From DASYAN01 sp963727755 (GTDB lineage Bacteria > Chloroflexota > Ktedonobacteria > Ktedonobacterales > Ktedonobacteraceae), in contig CAVSHN010000021.1 of assembly GCA_963727755.1 (NCBI GenBank), forward strand, positions 62,001 through 126,000: a stretch of DNA of 64,000 nucleotides, given 5' to 3'. A program made the position numbers and the translations under genes. A model generated the notes under the pieces. That model was not told the DNA's origin and searched no databases. It saw nothing but the letters and a program-made list of their open reading frames with translations. Positions 1 to 8,523 of the stretch are shown here, piece by piece; position 1 is the stretch's first letter; each line of letters begins with the position of its first letter.

Positions 1-554
1 AAGATCGGCCCCAGTTCACTCACCTGATTGCCCAGCGCATAACCAGCATAGCCAAGCACAAAGCACCAAGGCAACGAACCAAGGAACGAATAGACGCAAA
101 ACTTTATAAATGGCATTTTTGAAATGCCCGCCGGTAAGGAAATATATGTACGTACGACAGGGAGTAAGCGCGAGAAGAATGCTGTTGCACTACCCCAACG
201 CTGAAAAAATGCATCTGCTTTATCAGCATCATGTTGTGAAATGAGCACATAGCGTCCATATTTTAACATAAGTGGACGCCCTCCCTTGTAACCAATGCCA
301 TAGGCTACAGTTGACCCAATGAGACAACCAATAGCCCCGGCAAGAGCAACTAGAAAAATGGCAAGCAAGGGATCAGTGCCCTGCAAAATGGTTCCCCGAG
401 CAATCATTATACCAGCTAGCGGCATCACAATCTCACTGGGGAGAGGGATACAACAACTTTCAAGAGCCATTGCTACTACTATACCAACCAAACCTGTTAT
501 AGCATAGAGATTGGTAATCCATTGGGTTAAAGAATCAGTTATATGTGTTAACAC
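1..554 (-). CDS. DedA/SNARE-associated family membrane protein (3' end outside window)
   Basis: The leftward frame from a GTG at 554, with GGAGG about 8 nt upstream, gives 184 codons and runs off the left edge. It shows the DedA family pattern: a first hydrophobic segment, then PLPSEIVMPLAG near residues 37-48, a second hydrophobic stretch near 65-85, and the diagnostic RLLPVVRTYISLPAG near residue 125, followed by another membrane segment. DedA proteins are inner-membrane proteins linked to lipid flipping and proton-motive-force homeostasis; the exact substrate here is unknown. The window holds most of the conserved core but not the C-terminus. Family assignment is firm, specific function is not. 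Confidence 0.85.
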   Translation of the reverse strand, partial: MLTHITDSLTQWITNLYAITGLVGIVVAMALESCCIPLPSEIVMPLAGIMIARGTILQGTDPLLAIFLVALAGAIGCLIGSTVAYGIGYKGGRPLMLKYGRYVLISQHDADKADAFFQRWGSATAFFSRLLPVVRTYISLPAGISKMPFIKFCVYSFLGSLPWCFVLGYAGYALGNQVSELGPI

Positions 555-641
555 AAACGATCCTCCTTCAGATAAATATACTTTATGCCTCACATGCAGA
601 AACCAAAGCACATCCATTGACCATTCCGAAGGAAATATTTG

Positions 642-1799
642 CTATTGCTCATCATCAGCAGACGAAGGCTTGAGATAGCGGGAAGAACGACGTACCATTG
701 GTTGTTCGACATACTGAGCCATTTCTTCGCACAGAAAATCATCGTCATACATATACGGAGCACGACGGATGAGTGATCTGCCGGAATTATCTTTCATCGA
801 TTTATTTATATCATACTCAGTTTGAGAATCTCGATAGTGGATAAAGCGATCAATCTGGCTAGCATTGTCTAGCGCTGATAAAGGCCGAGGCGAGCCATTT
901 TGTAGCGGAAGAGAGTCAACAATGCGTTGTGGTCGTTGAGAATAGTTATTTGTCGGCGGTTCTGCTACCTCACGAGAGAAAGGCCATCTTCCATCTCTAC
1001 TTTGTTTCTGTCTCAGGCGTCGCATAGTGCGAGTTGAGAGAATTACATTATCATCTTCACACTCAGCCCGCAGCGCTGCCTCCGCCCGAGCAGCACGCAA
1101 AGCCTGAGAACGGTAACGACTGTAAGATGGATCTTTTCTATCGCCAGCAGAGCCAGAATACTCCACTGGGCTCGATTCACTTTTTCCTCTCTGTCCCAAT
1201 CGCTGTTCAGGATTTGCATCAGCGTGACCACCTTCCTTCATCCCCAAGAGAAGATCTTGATTGACTGCAGGAAGACGAACAGAAGATGAAGAAGAAATAT
1301 GACGAGCTAAAGGCAGATGTCGCGGCTGTCTCTCTTCCCACACACTTCGCTCTACAAGTATATACTCATCCCCAGCGACATCCTCACTGTCATACACCTC
1401 GTCGTTATCATACTCAAATTCTTGCTCTTCATCAATATGTTCTTCATTATCATCATCCAGAACGATAGAATAGGAGCGGCTCTGAGCAAGAGAGAGTCCC
1501 CTATGCTCCAGAACTCCCTTCTGTTGATGTGTATCATAGTGACGGGAAAAGTAGGAGAAAAGAACTAAGGAGATTGGAATACTAAGCAGCAAGGCTGCGA
1601 ACCCACCGATTAAACCACCCACAACCCAGGAATTGAGCGTATTACCGTACCAAAGGACAACTGCGGCCCCTATAATTAATACTAACGCCATAGCAACAGT
1701 CTTCCTCAAAAGCCGCACTTCCTTTCTGAGAGTAATTCCACAACAATAAAGCTGTTTAGCTAACGGCAAAAATGCCCTATTAGCTTGGGCAATTGACAC
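642..1799 (-). CDS. Hypothetical two-TM membrane protein with long disordered tail
   Basis: A 385-aa protein that I do not recognise. Two hydrophobic segments near residues 34-52 and 58-83 form an N-terminal membrane hairpin. They are followed by about 300 residues of low-complexity sequence, first acidic (several D/E runs near residues 115-150) and then rich in Ser, Arg and Gln. This suggests a membrane-anchored protein with a long disordered cytoplasmic tail. It lies downstream of lexA on the same strand, but a long inverted repeat separates the two genes, so co-transcription is uncertain. Function cannot be assigned. Confidence 0.6.
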   Translation of the reverse strand: MSIAQANRAFLPLAKQLYCCGITLRKEVRLLRKTVAMALVLIIGAAVVLWYGNTLNSWVVGGLIGGFAALLLSIPISLVLFSYFSRHYDTHQQKGVLEHRGLSLAQSRSYSIVLDDDNEEHIDEEQEFEYDNDEVYDSEDVAGDEYILVERSVWEERQPRHLPLARHISSSSSVRLPAVNQDLLLGMKEGGHADANPEQRLGQRGKSESSPVEYSGSAGDRKDPSYSRYRSQALRAARAEAALRAECEDDNVILSTRTMRRLRQKQSRDGRWPFSREVAEPPTNNYSQRPQRIVDSLPLQNGSPRPLSALDNASQIDRFIHYRDSQTEYDINKSMKDNSGRSLIRRAPYMYDDDFLCEEMAQYVEQPMVRRSSRYLKPSSADDEQ

Positions 1800-1806
1800 G
1801 GATGCT

Positions 1807-1859
1807 TGTTGCTTTCTTCAATATAGAGAGTCTAGCACATGGACATGAAGAAAGCAACA
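1807..1859 (-). terminator. Long inverted repeat between lexA and the downstream membrane gene
   Basis: Two perfect 14-nt arms (1807-1820 TGTTGCTTTCTTCA and 1846-1859) are separated by 25 nt. The repeat sits between the lexA stop and the next start codon. It has no clean T-tract, so it may be a weak terminator or a processing hairpin. Confidence 0.4.
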
Positions 1860-1934
1860 TATGAGGAGTGGAGTCCTTTTGCTACTACTACAAGATGTGC
1901 AGAGGGCCCAAGCCACGCAAAAAGGGCAACCTCC

Positions 1935-2582
1935 TTAAGCAGCACTCCCACACTGACGGAAGATAGCAATGACCTTGCCTTGAACTTGCCACTCACGATC
2001 CCATTCGCTTTTGGGGATCAGAATAGGATCGAGTTCTGAATTGGCAGGCTGTAGACGCACCCTGTCATACTCTTTCTCCTGGAAAATACGCTTGAGTGTC
2101 GCACTTCCCTCAACCCCCTCTTGCATATGTACTGCTACCACAATATCACCATTCTGGCAGGTAGTCTGGGGCTTAATCACGACATAGTCACCATCACAAA
2201 TATGGTCCTCGACCATCGAACGACCACGTACAACCAAGGCATAGCTATTTTCGCTATCGGCCAGATCCAGATCCAAGTCGAGTGACTCCGCGGCATCGGA
2301 AAAGATATCTAACGGCTCACCAGCAGCGATACGCCCCTTTACAGGAATGCCATCCCGCGCCTGCCGCCTCGTCAGTTTAATCCCACGGCTCTTCTTTGGT
2401 TGGCGTGAGATCCACCCCTTCTTCTCCAGCATCGTCAGATGGTAGTCTACATGACCAGTGCTGGCAATATTGAGTTCACGACCAATTTCGCGATTGGTCG
2501 GTGGCATCCCTTCAGATTTCATATAAGCGATGATGAAATCGTACATGCGGCGCTGTATTTCGCTAGCTTGTTCCAGTGACAT
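1935..2582 (-). CDS. lexA: LexA repressor
   Basis: SOS-response repressor and self-cleaving S24 peptidase. The 215-aa protein has an N-terminal winged-helix DNA-binding domain (about residues 1-65) and a C-terminal peptidase domain. The autocleavage pair Ala-Gly is seen in RIAAGEPLD (A87-G88). The catalytic Ser lies in GRSMVEDHICDGDYV (S122) and the general-base Lys in GSATLKRIF (K164). I chose the ATG at 2582 because AAAGGA lies about 7 nt before it; a GTG at 2609 would add nine residues without a better ribosome site. Upstream there is a promoter-like sequence overlapped by a GAAC-like dyad, consistent with autoregulation. Confidence 0.93.
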   Translation of the reverse strand: MSLEQASEIQRRMYDFIIAYMKSEGMPPTNREIGRELNIASTGHVDYHLTMLEKKGWISRQPKKSRGIKLTRRQARDGIPVKGRIAAGEPLDIFSDAAESLDLDLDLADSENSYALVVRGRSMVEDHICDGDYVVIKPQTTCQNGDIVVAVHMQEGVEGSATLKRIFQEKEYDRVRLQPANSELDPILIPKSEWDREWQVQGKVIAIFRQCGSAA

Positions 2583-2636
2583 AGTAAAGTCCTTTACCTT
2601 TCTAAGCACATGTGCAAAACAGCCTCACACTCTGAC

Positions 2637-2665
2637 AAAATAAAAAAACTAGAACGACTATTCAA
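2637..2665 (-). promoter_or_regulatory. Candidate lexA promoter with overlapping SOS-box-like dyad
   Basis: On the minus strand TTGAAT (2660-2665), a 17-nt spacer and TATTTT (2637-2642) resemble a sigma-70 promoter. The dyad GAATAGTCGTTC (2652-2663) overlaps the -35 box and is one mismatch from the Gram-positive SOS core GAAC-N4-GTTC. This placement would suit LexA autorepression, but there is only one site to judge from. Confidence 0.35.
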
Positions 2666-2903
2666 GGGCATCATACCACAACAAGATCGACAACACAAGC
2701 CTTTTTTTGAACGCATTTTCCGAAATTTTTTTCTTGCTCACTTTATCTACTAGGAGGACTTGGCAGTCTTCAACGGTTTTGCTATACTCCCTTGCAAGAG
2801 GGCTATAAAATAGGCTACCCTATCTACTAACAATATAAATCAATAATCCCACAGATCAAGCCGGGGTTTCACGCACCACAAGAAGTGATTTGCGCCCGGC
2901 ACT

Positions 2904-2932
2904 TTGACAGGTGTACAATAGAGGCGTTATAG
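2904..2932 (+). promoter_or_regulatory. Sigma-70-type promoter upstream of the DUF151 gene
   Basis: TTGACA (2904-2909), a 17-nt spacer and TTATAG (2927-2932) lie 45 nt before the ATG at 2978. The -35 box is consensus and the spacing is optimal. Confidence 0.55.
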
Positions 2933-2977
2933 GGATTCGACGGATCCACGCATGCATGAAAGTGAGTCGAAAGAACC

Positions 2978-3394
2978 ATGGTAGAGATGACAGTTGATAG
3001 CGTGCGTATCAATTTGGCAACGCAACAGCGAGTGGTCATCTTGAAAGCTACGAAACAGGAGCGCTACCTATTCATCTGGATAGCGCAACCAGAGGCATAT
3101 GCTATTGCCGTCGAACTTCAAGGAACAACTTCGCCCAGACCACTCACCCATGATCTGCTCAAAAATGTCATTACTGAGCTAGATGCAAAAATTGTGAGTA
3201 TCGTCATTTCGGACCTGATTGATGATATCTACTATGCACGTCTCGTGCTCGATGTCGCAGGCAGGCACGTCGAAATTGACTCACGGCCCAGTGACGCGAT
3301 TGCACTTGCCGTACGCGCTAAAACACAGATTTTTGTCGAAGAAAGTGTTCTGGAACATGCAGGAGTGACATTGGAGCAGAGTGAAGAAGCTTAA
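2978..3394 (+). CDS. Bifunctional nuclease family protein (DUF151), ends at an in-frame stop
   Basis: 138-aa protein matching the DUF151/bifunctional nuclease family. Recognisable parts are the N-terminal VEMTVDSVRIN, a central strand with IVSIVISDLIDDIYYARL, and the HVEIDSRPSDAIALAVR motif near residues 96-112. Plant and bacterial members are reported to have DNase/RNase activity; the role here is inferred only from family. The frame ends in TAA at 3392-3394, but the same frame continues open to 3682 and encodes a tail (YRDFINSLD) of the kind many longer relatives carry. The catalytic domain itself is intact. A consensus-like promoter lies upstream. Confidence 0.85.
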   Translation: MVEMTVDSVRINLATQQRVVILKATKQERYLFIWIAQPEAYAIAVELQGTTSPRPLTHDLLKNVITELDAKIVSIVISDLIDDIYYARLVLDVAGRHVEIDSRPSDAIALAVRAKTQIFVEESVLEHAGVTLEQSEEA

Positions 3395-3682
3395 GCGGAA
3401 GCAGCTAAACAAGAAAGTGAGGCAAGTCTTGATAACTTGGAGGCTTACCGCGATTTTATTAATAGCCTAGATGTACTAGACGAGTTTCGGGAAAGATTAG
3501 CTCAGCCCCGAGAAAGGTTCTTTCAAAGTCCAGAAAATTTTATCAGTTTATTAACAACTCACTCTACACAAAAGAAACCACCGCAAGCAGGGAGATCCTC
3601 GCCTCAACAGATAGACGAGCTTCTCGGTGGTTTTAGGTTCTTGCCTCTTGACAGCATTGCTATACTATCACTAGACAATTAA
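3395..3682 (+). pseudogene. Detached C-terminal tail of the DUF151 protein
   Basis: This stretch is in the same frame as the DUF151 gene and directly follows its TAA stop. Read through, it continues with an Ala/Glu-rich linker and then EAYRDFINSLDVLDEF, which resembles the short FRDFINSLD tail of related nucleases, followed by about 60 unrecognised residues to a stop at 3680. A TTG at 3437 could start an independent 81-aa protein, but there is no ribosome site before it. I read it as the former C-terminus separated by a nonsense change. Confidence 0.5.
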
Positions 3683-3749
3683 TGCATTTACCCACAGGCG
3701 GAGTGTCACACAGACCGACAGCCGTCTTGGTTGGTTAGGAGGAAAACAC

Positions 3750-5220
3750 GTGGCACGACTCCGCTTTGCTCCAAGCCCAACTGGCTTTCTGCACATTGGA
3801 GCATTTCGCACGGCACTCTTTAGCTGGCTCTGTGCACGTCATATCGGTGGCCAATTCGTTCTACGCATTGAAGATACCGACACAGCACGCACAGTAGAAG
3901 GTGCCGTTGCTGATTTTATTCATGGTCTCGCATGGCTTGGCATGGATATCAACGAGGGCCCTGTGATTGGAGGTCCCTACGGACCATACTACCAAGTACA
4001 GCGCAAAGCCCTCTACCAATACTATGCCAGTCAGCTTATTGCCTCAGGACATGCTTATCGTTGCTACTGCACGCCAGAGCGTCTTGATGCTATGCGGAAG
4101 GCGCAAGAGGCAGAAAAGCTTCCACCGCGCTATGATCGGCATTGCCGTTATTTAAGCACTGAGGAGCATACCGCAAATGAGGCAGCAGGAATGCCCTGGA
4201 CGGTGCGCTTCGCCATGCCACTTGATGGAGAAACGGTTGTGCACGATGAGTTGCATGGCGATATGGTCTTTAAGAATAGCGACCTAGACGACATGGTTAT
4301 TCTGAAGTCAAATGGCCTAGCCCCATACCATCTTGCTCACCTCGTCGATGATTATCTGATGGGCATTACCCACGTCCTGCGCGGTGAGGAATGGATACCA
4401 AGTGCACCACGCCATGTGCAACTCCACAAAGCTTTGGGCTGGCAAGTGCCACTCTATTACCACGTACCCAACGTGCTGGGCAAAGATAAGAAGAAGTTGA
4501 GCAAGCGTCGCGGCGCTCCCGCTTGGTCAGACCTTCAGAAACAGGGATTTTTACCTGAGGCAGTCTTCAACTTCCTAAGCATTACTAGGTTGGTCCTACG
4601 ACGACAAAACTGAACTGTTTAGCCGCGAGGAACTTATACGCGTCTTTACACTAGATCGGGTTGGCCTCTCATCAGGCATCTACGATTCCGATAAACTGCT
4701 TTGGATGAACGGCGTCTACATTCGCCAGCTCTCATTGGACGAACTTGTCCGTCGCACACTGCCCTATATGGAGCGACCAGAAGCTGAAGGTGGACTGCCA
4801 GATCACATTAGCCGTCCTCTGGACGTCGAGTACACCACGCGTGTGCTTCGCCTTGAACATGAGCGCCTGAAAACATTGGGTGAGGCTGCTCACGTCGTGT
4901 CGTTCTTCTTCGAAGATGCAATTAGTTATGACACGGCGCTCTTAATTCAAAAAGGCATGGATGCATCACGTTCTCGCGAAGCACTGCTCCATACCCGTGA
5001 TCTCCTCGTCAAGATACAAGATTGGGACCACACTATCATTGAGCCGCTTATGCGCGAACTGGTCACAACTCTGGGCTTAAAGGCTGGACAGCTCTTTGGT
5101 ACAGTCCGTACAGCCGTTAGTGGACGCACTGCCACACCTCCGCTCTTCGAGATGATGGAGGTTCTTGGTCGCGATGTTACGATGAAACGTATTGAACAGG
5201 CAATTTTGCTCTTGAGTTAA
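3750..5220 (+). pseudogene. gltX: Glutamyl-tRNA synthetase, frameshifted at about 4581
   Basis: Class I aminoacyl-tRNA synthetase that charges tRNA-Glu. The GTG start at 3750 follows TAGGAGG. The first segment (3750-4613) has the ATP-binding HIGA motif at residues 15-18 and KLSKRRG (the KMSKS equivalent) near residue 250. The second segment, ending at 5220, holds the anticodon-binding part. The reading frame is broken: after NFLS the sequence AGC-A-TTA-CTA-GGT reads correctly as S-L-L-G-W-S only if one A at about 4581 is skipped. With that base removed the protein is 489 aa, the normal length. An essential enzyme should not be lost, so a sequence error, a second gltX or recoding must be considered. 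Confidence 0.9.
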
Positions 5221-5228
5221 TACTGTCA

Positions 5229-5276
5229 AGCCACTCAAGAGCATTTCATAAACTACCCAATTGCTCTTGAGTGGCT
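5229..5276 (+). terminator. Perfect 15-bp hairpin after gltX
   Basis: Arms AGCCACTCAAGAGCA (5229-5243) and its exact complement (5262-5276), with an 18-nt loop, begin 9 nt after the gltX stop. No T-tract follows, so termination may not be strictly intrinsic. Confidence 0.55.
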
Positions 5277-5365
5277 AGGAAACTTAGGAAGAAACATTCC
5301 TGCTTGCTTGCGCTTTGAAACGAAGATTCTGCTCTCTACCAAGATGTCCCTTTTTCTTCTAGACA

Positions 5366-5420
5366 AAAGGCTCTCTCACTATATATAATTGTAGCATCAA
5401 CCAGCGGTGAGAGGGCCTTT
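5366..5420. terminator. Second inverted repeat in the gltX/coiled-coil gap
   Basis: Arms AAAGGCTCTCTCAC (5366-5379) and GTGAGAGGGCCTTT (5407-5420) pair with one mismatch around an AT-rich loop. A or T runs flank both sides, so it could act in either direction as a terminator. Confidence 0.35.
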
Positions 5421-5475
5421 CGCGTTAGAAAATGCTCTCGATTTTTTAACTTAAGCAAGGATATGCAAATTATCT

Positions 5476-6397
5476 ATGAAAAATAATAATTCTAGTGAGA
5501 TAACAAGAAATACAGGCGATGCTTCCAGTTCAGAATCAAAAGAACTTGAAAAGCAGATTACGAAATTTAATAGGCTGCTGCTGTCTGGTAATTTAAATTC
5601 ACAAAGGGAACGTAATATTGCCAAATTGGTGCAGAATTTCGGAGATAAATGGGAAAAGGGACAAAATACAAATTATAGATAAGATACCATTAGGAGATAG
5701 GGAGGTAGAAGTTAAGCTTAGCCTATTAGAACTTAAGTTTGGCCAATTAGATGATACCGAAAAGACGATTGTAGGTCACTTAGAATCACTAAGTTTTCCC
5801 GAAATACTAACCAAAGATGGTCAAGAACTAACATACGATCAAAAGCAATCAATTGTAGGAAAGCTGAAAAAGCTTGAAAAACCAGCTAAAATGATAATAG
5901 AAAATACTAACGAACTAAGCGAATCAATAAAATTTTGTAAGAATACAAGTAAAAAGAAAGAAATTGAGAAAAATATTGAGATAATTCGTTCTTTTTGTGA
6001 AGACCGGGCTAAGGACTATAAGGATGGTTTTATCTGGAAGCGAGTATATGAGCAAACTCAAAAAACGCGATTAAAGCAATTAGCTTCTTTGAGGGAGGGC
6101 GAAGAGCAATTGAAACGTCAATATTCAGATCTTCCCGAAAGAGACCTACAAAAACGTAAGGAAGATGTTTCAACTCTCAAGGAAGACTTGAAGCTTTTTG
6201 ATGCGGGTTTGTTTAAGTACAAATTGTCCATATACAGATCCTCTCCTAATAAACCTGATGAACTAATAGATCTACTGGAACAAATGCAGGATTTTAAAAA
6301 AGTGATTGATCTGCATATCAAGACAATAGATGAAATCCTTAAGATGAGAAAAGCGCAAGAAACCATCCAAGATAGCTCGATTCCGCCTAGGGCATAG
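5476..6397 (+). pseudogene. AT-rich coiled-coil protein of unknown function, probable frameshift
   Basis: Two overlapping frames (5476-5682 and 5618-6397) read best as one gene. The first gives 68 aa ending in KWEKGQNTNYR; the second is in the +1 frame and continues as DKIQIIDKIPLGD. Removing one G from the GGG run at 5658-5660 joins them into a protein of about 306 aa. It is charged, rich in Lys and Glu, has heptad-like stretches over much of its length, and has no membrane segment. The DNA is clearly more AT-rich than gltX or the genes after it, which hints at acquired DNA. I do not recognise a family. Confidence 0.5.
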
Positions 6398-6469
6398 CCA
6401 AGAGACCTTGTTGGAGGGCGTTTCACAGCTGAGAATCAGCAGGTCAGTGTGAACCGCTAGGAATTATCC

Positions 6470-7126
6470 TTGATTAACAAAGATTACATTCTACGTCTAG
6501 CCGAACGCTTAGGCCGAGAGTTGGCAATTCTTGTCGGCCTGCGCAAACGCGAAAAATATCAAGAGGCGCTCATCTACATTGACGACCTCTTGCTTCGCAT
6601 GAGCGGATTCACTTCCCGCTCGATCAATGCTATCTCAGAAGATTTGCTAGTAAAGGCACTTTCTCCTCTTGGGATCTTAAATGTCGATGTTTGCCTGTGG
6701 ATCGCAATAATGCTCAAAGCTGAAGGTCAAATCTATGAGGACCAGACAAACCTCAATGAAAGCTACTACCGATACATCAAATCCCTGCATCTTTTCCTGA
6801 CAGCTCTACAACACGAGCCAATCGATGATCATAGACTCTTCTCTACAGAGGTCGAAGAGCTAGTAGTTAAACTCGAAGATTGCGAATTACCACACAATCT
6901 CAAAAAGCAACTCTTCCGCTATTATGAGTATATCGGACAGTACGCGAAGGCTGAAGATACTCTCTTTGAACTTCTTGATCAATATCCAGCAGATCAAGAG
7001 ATACGAGCACAGGGTCTTGCCTTCTACAAGCGCTTGCTGGCTAAAAGCGACGCCGATCTACTAGCAGGCCATTTTTCTCGCCCAGAAGTAGACGAAGGTA
7101 TAACTCAGATATCGCAAAAGAGGTAG
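6470..7126 (+). CDS. DUF6483-like helical protein
   Basis: A 218-aa soluble, all-helical protein beginning from TTG at 6470 with AGGA about 8 nt upstream. The N-terminus (INKDYILRLAERLGRELAI) resembles DUF6483 proteins of Firmicutes and Chloroflexi, which have no known function. The C-terminal half has TPR-like helices (YYEYIGQYAKAEDTLFELL). The next gene starts only 4 nt after the stop, so this gene and the CPBP protease gene probably form an operon. Confidence 0.6.
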   Translation: MINKDYILRLAERLGRELAILVGLRKREKYQEALIYIDDLLLRMSGFTSRSINAISEDLLVKALSPLGILNVDVCLWIAIMLKAEGQIYEDQTNLNESYYRYIKSLHLFLTALQHEPIDDHRLFSTEVEELVVKLEDCELPHNLKKQLFRYYEYIGQYAKAEDTLFELLDQYPADQEIRAQGLAFYKRLLAKSDADLLAGHFSRPEVDEGITQISQKR

Positions 7127-7130
7127 AAGA

Positions 7131-7766
7131 GTGACAACACGTCAATCATCCCCAGTGGTACACTCAACCGTTGCCACTTCATGGCGCTGGATGAGACCCG
7201 ACTTTTTAACGCGGATTGTTCCCATGACCGTTGCAGTATTTCTCTACATTGCTATGTTCCATCCGCCTCTTGCCTCTCTAGGACTCACAGCAGGAAATAT
7301 CCCCCAACAAATTCTTATCGGTCTACTCGTCGGAAGTGTGATGGCAGCTTCTGCAGCTATCTATCGCATGTACATTGTAGGACCTAGATTTCATCGTCCC
7401 ACACCCTCTGATCATCTCTTGCAAGCATGCTACTACCTCTGTATTAACGGACCAGTAGAAGAACTGTTCTTCCGTGGTTTTCTGCTAGGAGCCATCACCC
7501 AATGGACTGGATGGCTTGGGTGGGGTTGGTTGGTTAGTACTGCAACATACACGCTCTATCATCGATTGGGCAAATGGAGTTGGCGTAGCGTAGGCGGTGT
7601 AGGTCTGGCAGGTATTGTCTTTAGCTTGGTCTATCTTCTACAACCAAGTCCACGATCGCTGCTTGCCGTGATCATTGTACACGGTCTTACTACCTGTGGT
7701 TTTCTCAGTTGGGGTCATGAAGTCCTCTACCAACGCTGGAAATGGAGGCAAACCCAAAAACAATAG
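7131..7766 (+). CDS. CPBP family intramembrane metalloprotease-like protein
   Basis: 211-aa polytopic membrane protein of the CPBP (CAAX protease / bacteriocin-processing, Abi) family. Motif 1 is seen as EELFFRG (the Glu pair at residues 110-111 plus Arg). Motif 2 falls near TYTLYHR (residues 139-145), where the His is the expected metal ligand. Motif 3 falls at VHGLTT (near residue 182). Four or more hydrophobic segments span the protein. The GTG start at 7131 lies 4 nt after the preceding stop. Members act as membrane proteases or as immunity or regulatory proteins; the substrate is unknown here. Confidence 0.8.
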   Translation: MTTRQSSPVVHSTVATSWRWMRPDFLTRIVPMTVAVFLYIAMFHPPLASLGLTAGNIPQQILIGLLVGSVMAASAAIYRMYIVGPRFHRPTPSDHLLQACYYLCINGPVEELFFRGFLLGAITQWTGWLGWGWLVSTATYTLYHRLGKWSWRSVGGVGLAGIVFSLVYLLQPSPRSLLAVIIVHGLTTCGFLSWGHEVLYQRWKWRQTQKQ

Positions 7767-7875
7767 TGTCTGTAAAATCCACCCTAAAGACTGGCTACGT
7801 TACATATCAGCGACGAGAATCGTATCCTTGTATAGGGAGGCAAAGCTACACCCCGATAAACCCTTTCGAGCGGGA

Positions 7876-8310
7876 GTCAGGAACCCCATGGCGAAAGCCA
7901 GAGGCTTGTGAGCAGCACTAACGTTGTTTCACAAGCTCACCTGACCAGACTCAGCCAGGACCGCAAGGTCATCGGGCTACGTTATCGATGAGAGTTCAAG
8001 TTCCTACCTGCACGTGCGTTGCCAGCGTGCAGCTCTAGAACTGATGGGTTAAACAGGTGTACAAGGGTTAAGCCAGTGCCCATCAGAAAGTACCGGGTCG
8101 ATAACATTGTCGAGGCACACATCAACTGCAAAAGCAGATGAGGTTTAGCCGTTCCTCCACAAAAACGGCTTCCCGCAAGGGATAGAAGAGTGCTCTCGCA
8201 CAAGTCTAGCTGGCTTAAGCCGCCACTAGTCTTCCCCCTCGCCCATGCATCTAGGGGGCAATTCACCCCCATGTCTAAAGCCAGGGGCACTCTTGCACAA
8301 AACTGGTAGG
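7876..8310 (+). ncRNA. Large structured RNA repeat, copy A (HEARO/omega-RNA-like candidate)
   Basis: Copy A of a dispersed RNA element. It starts GTCAGGAACCCC at 7876 and holds the conserved blocks CTGACCAGACTCAGCC, CTACGTTATC, CAAGTTCCTACC and GATAACATTGTCGAGGC, the last near 8100-8116. Variable stems keep their pairing relative to the other copies: ACTGATGGG at about 8040 pairs with CCCATCAG at about 8085. The 3' part (8150-8310) differs from other copies and has its own hairpins, including CCCCCATG...CCAGGGG. It is not tied to a start codon. The right end is uncertain. Class assignment is by architecture only. Confidence 0.6.
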
Positions 8311-8481
8311 TGTAGTCCAAATTCCTGCCACACAGGTACAATGAAATCCAGACATACTCTTGCTCTTAAGATACAGAGACACGGCCTCAAGTAAGAAAAA
8401 AGAGATCAAAGCACCTACTAGGGCTATAATAGTTACCTTCGCAAGGCCAATTCGTCTAGCTAATAAGGTAAACAAAGACAA
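8275..8481 (-). pseudogene. Possible membrane-protein fragment ending in repeat A
   Basis: A leftward frame starts with a plausible N-terminal membrane anchor (LAKVTIIALVGALISFFLL) from a TTG at 8481 and stops after about 20 residues encoded by the repeat-A flank. It looks like the start of a membrane protein cut by element A. Ribosome-site support is weak, so it may also be chance. Confidence 0.25.
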
Positions 8482-8523
8482 GCATCGATCTAGATACTTA
8501 TCAAAATCTGGAGGTTTTTTCCA

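Noticed and set aside
4560..4640. Programmed +1 frameshift in gltX
   Set aside because: No slippery codon/stop arrangement of known type is seen at the site, and many unrelated genes in the window show the same kind of single-base insertion; an error or random change is likelier.
5366..5420. Riboswitch in front of the coiled-coil gene
   Set aside because: Only one simple inverted repeat is visible, with no conserved aptamer core; a terminator is more likely.
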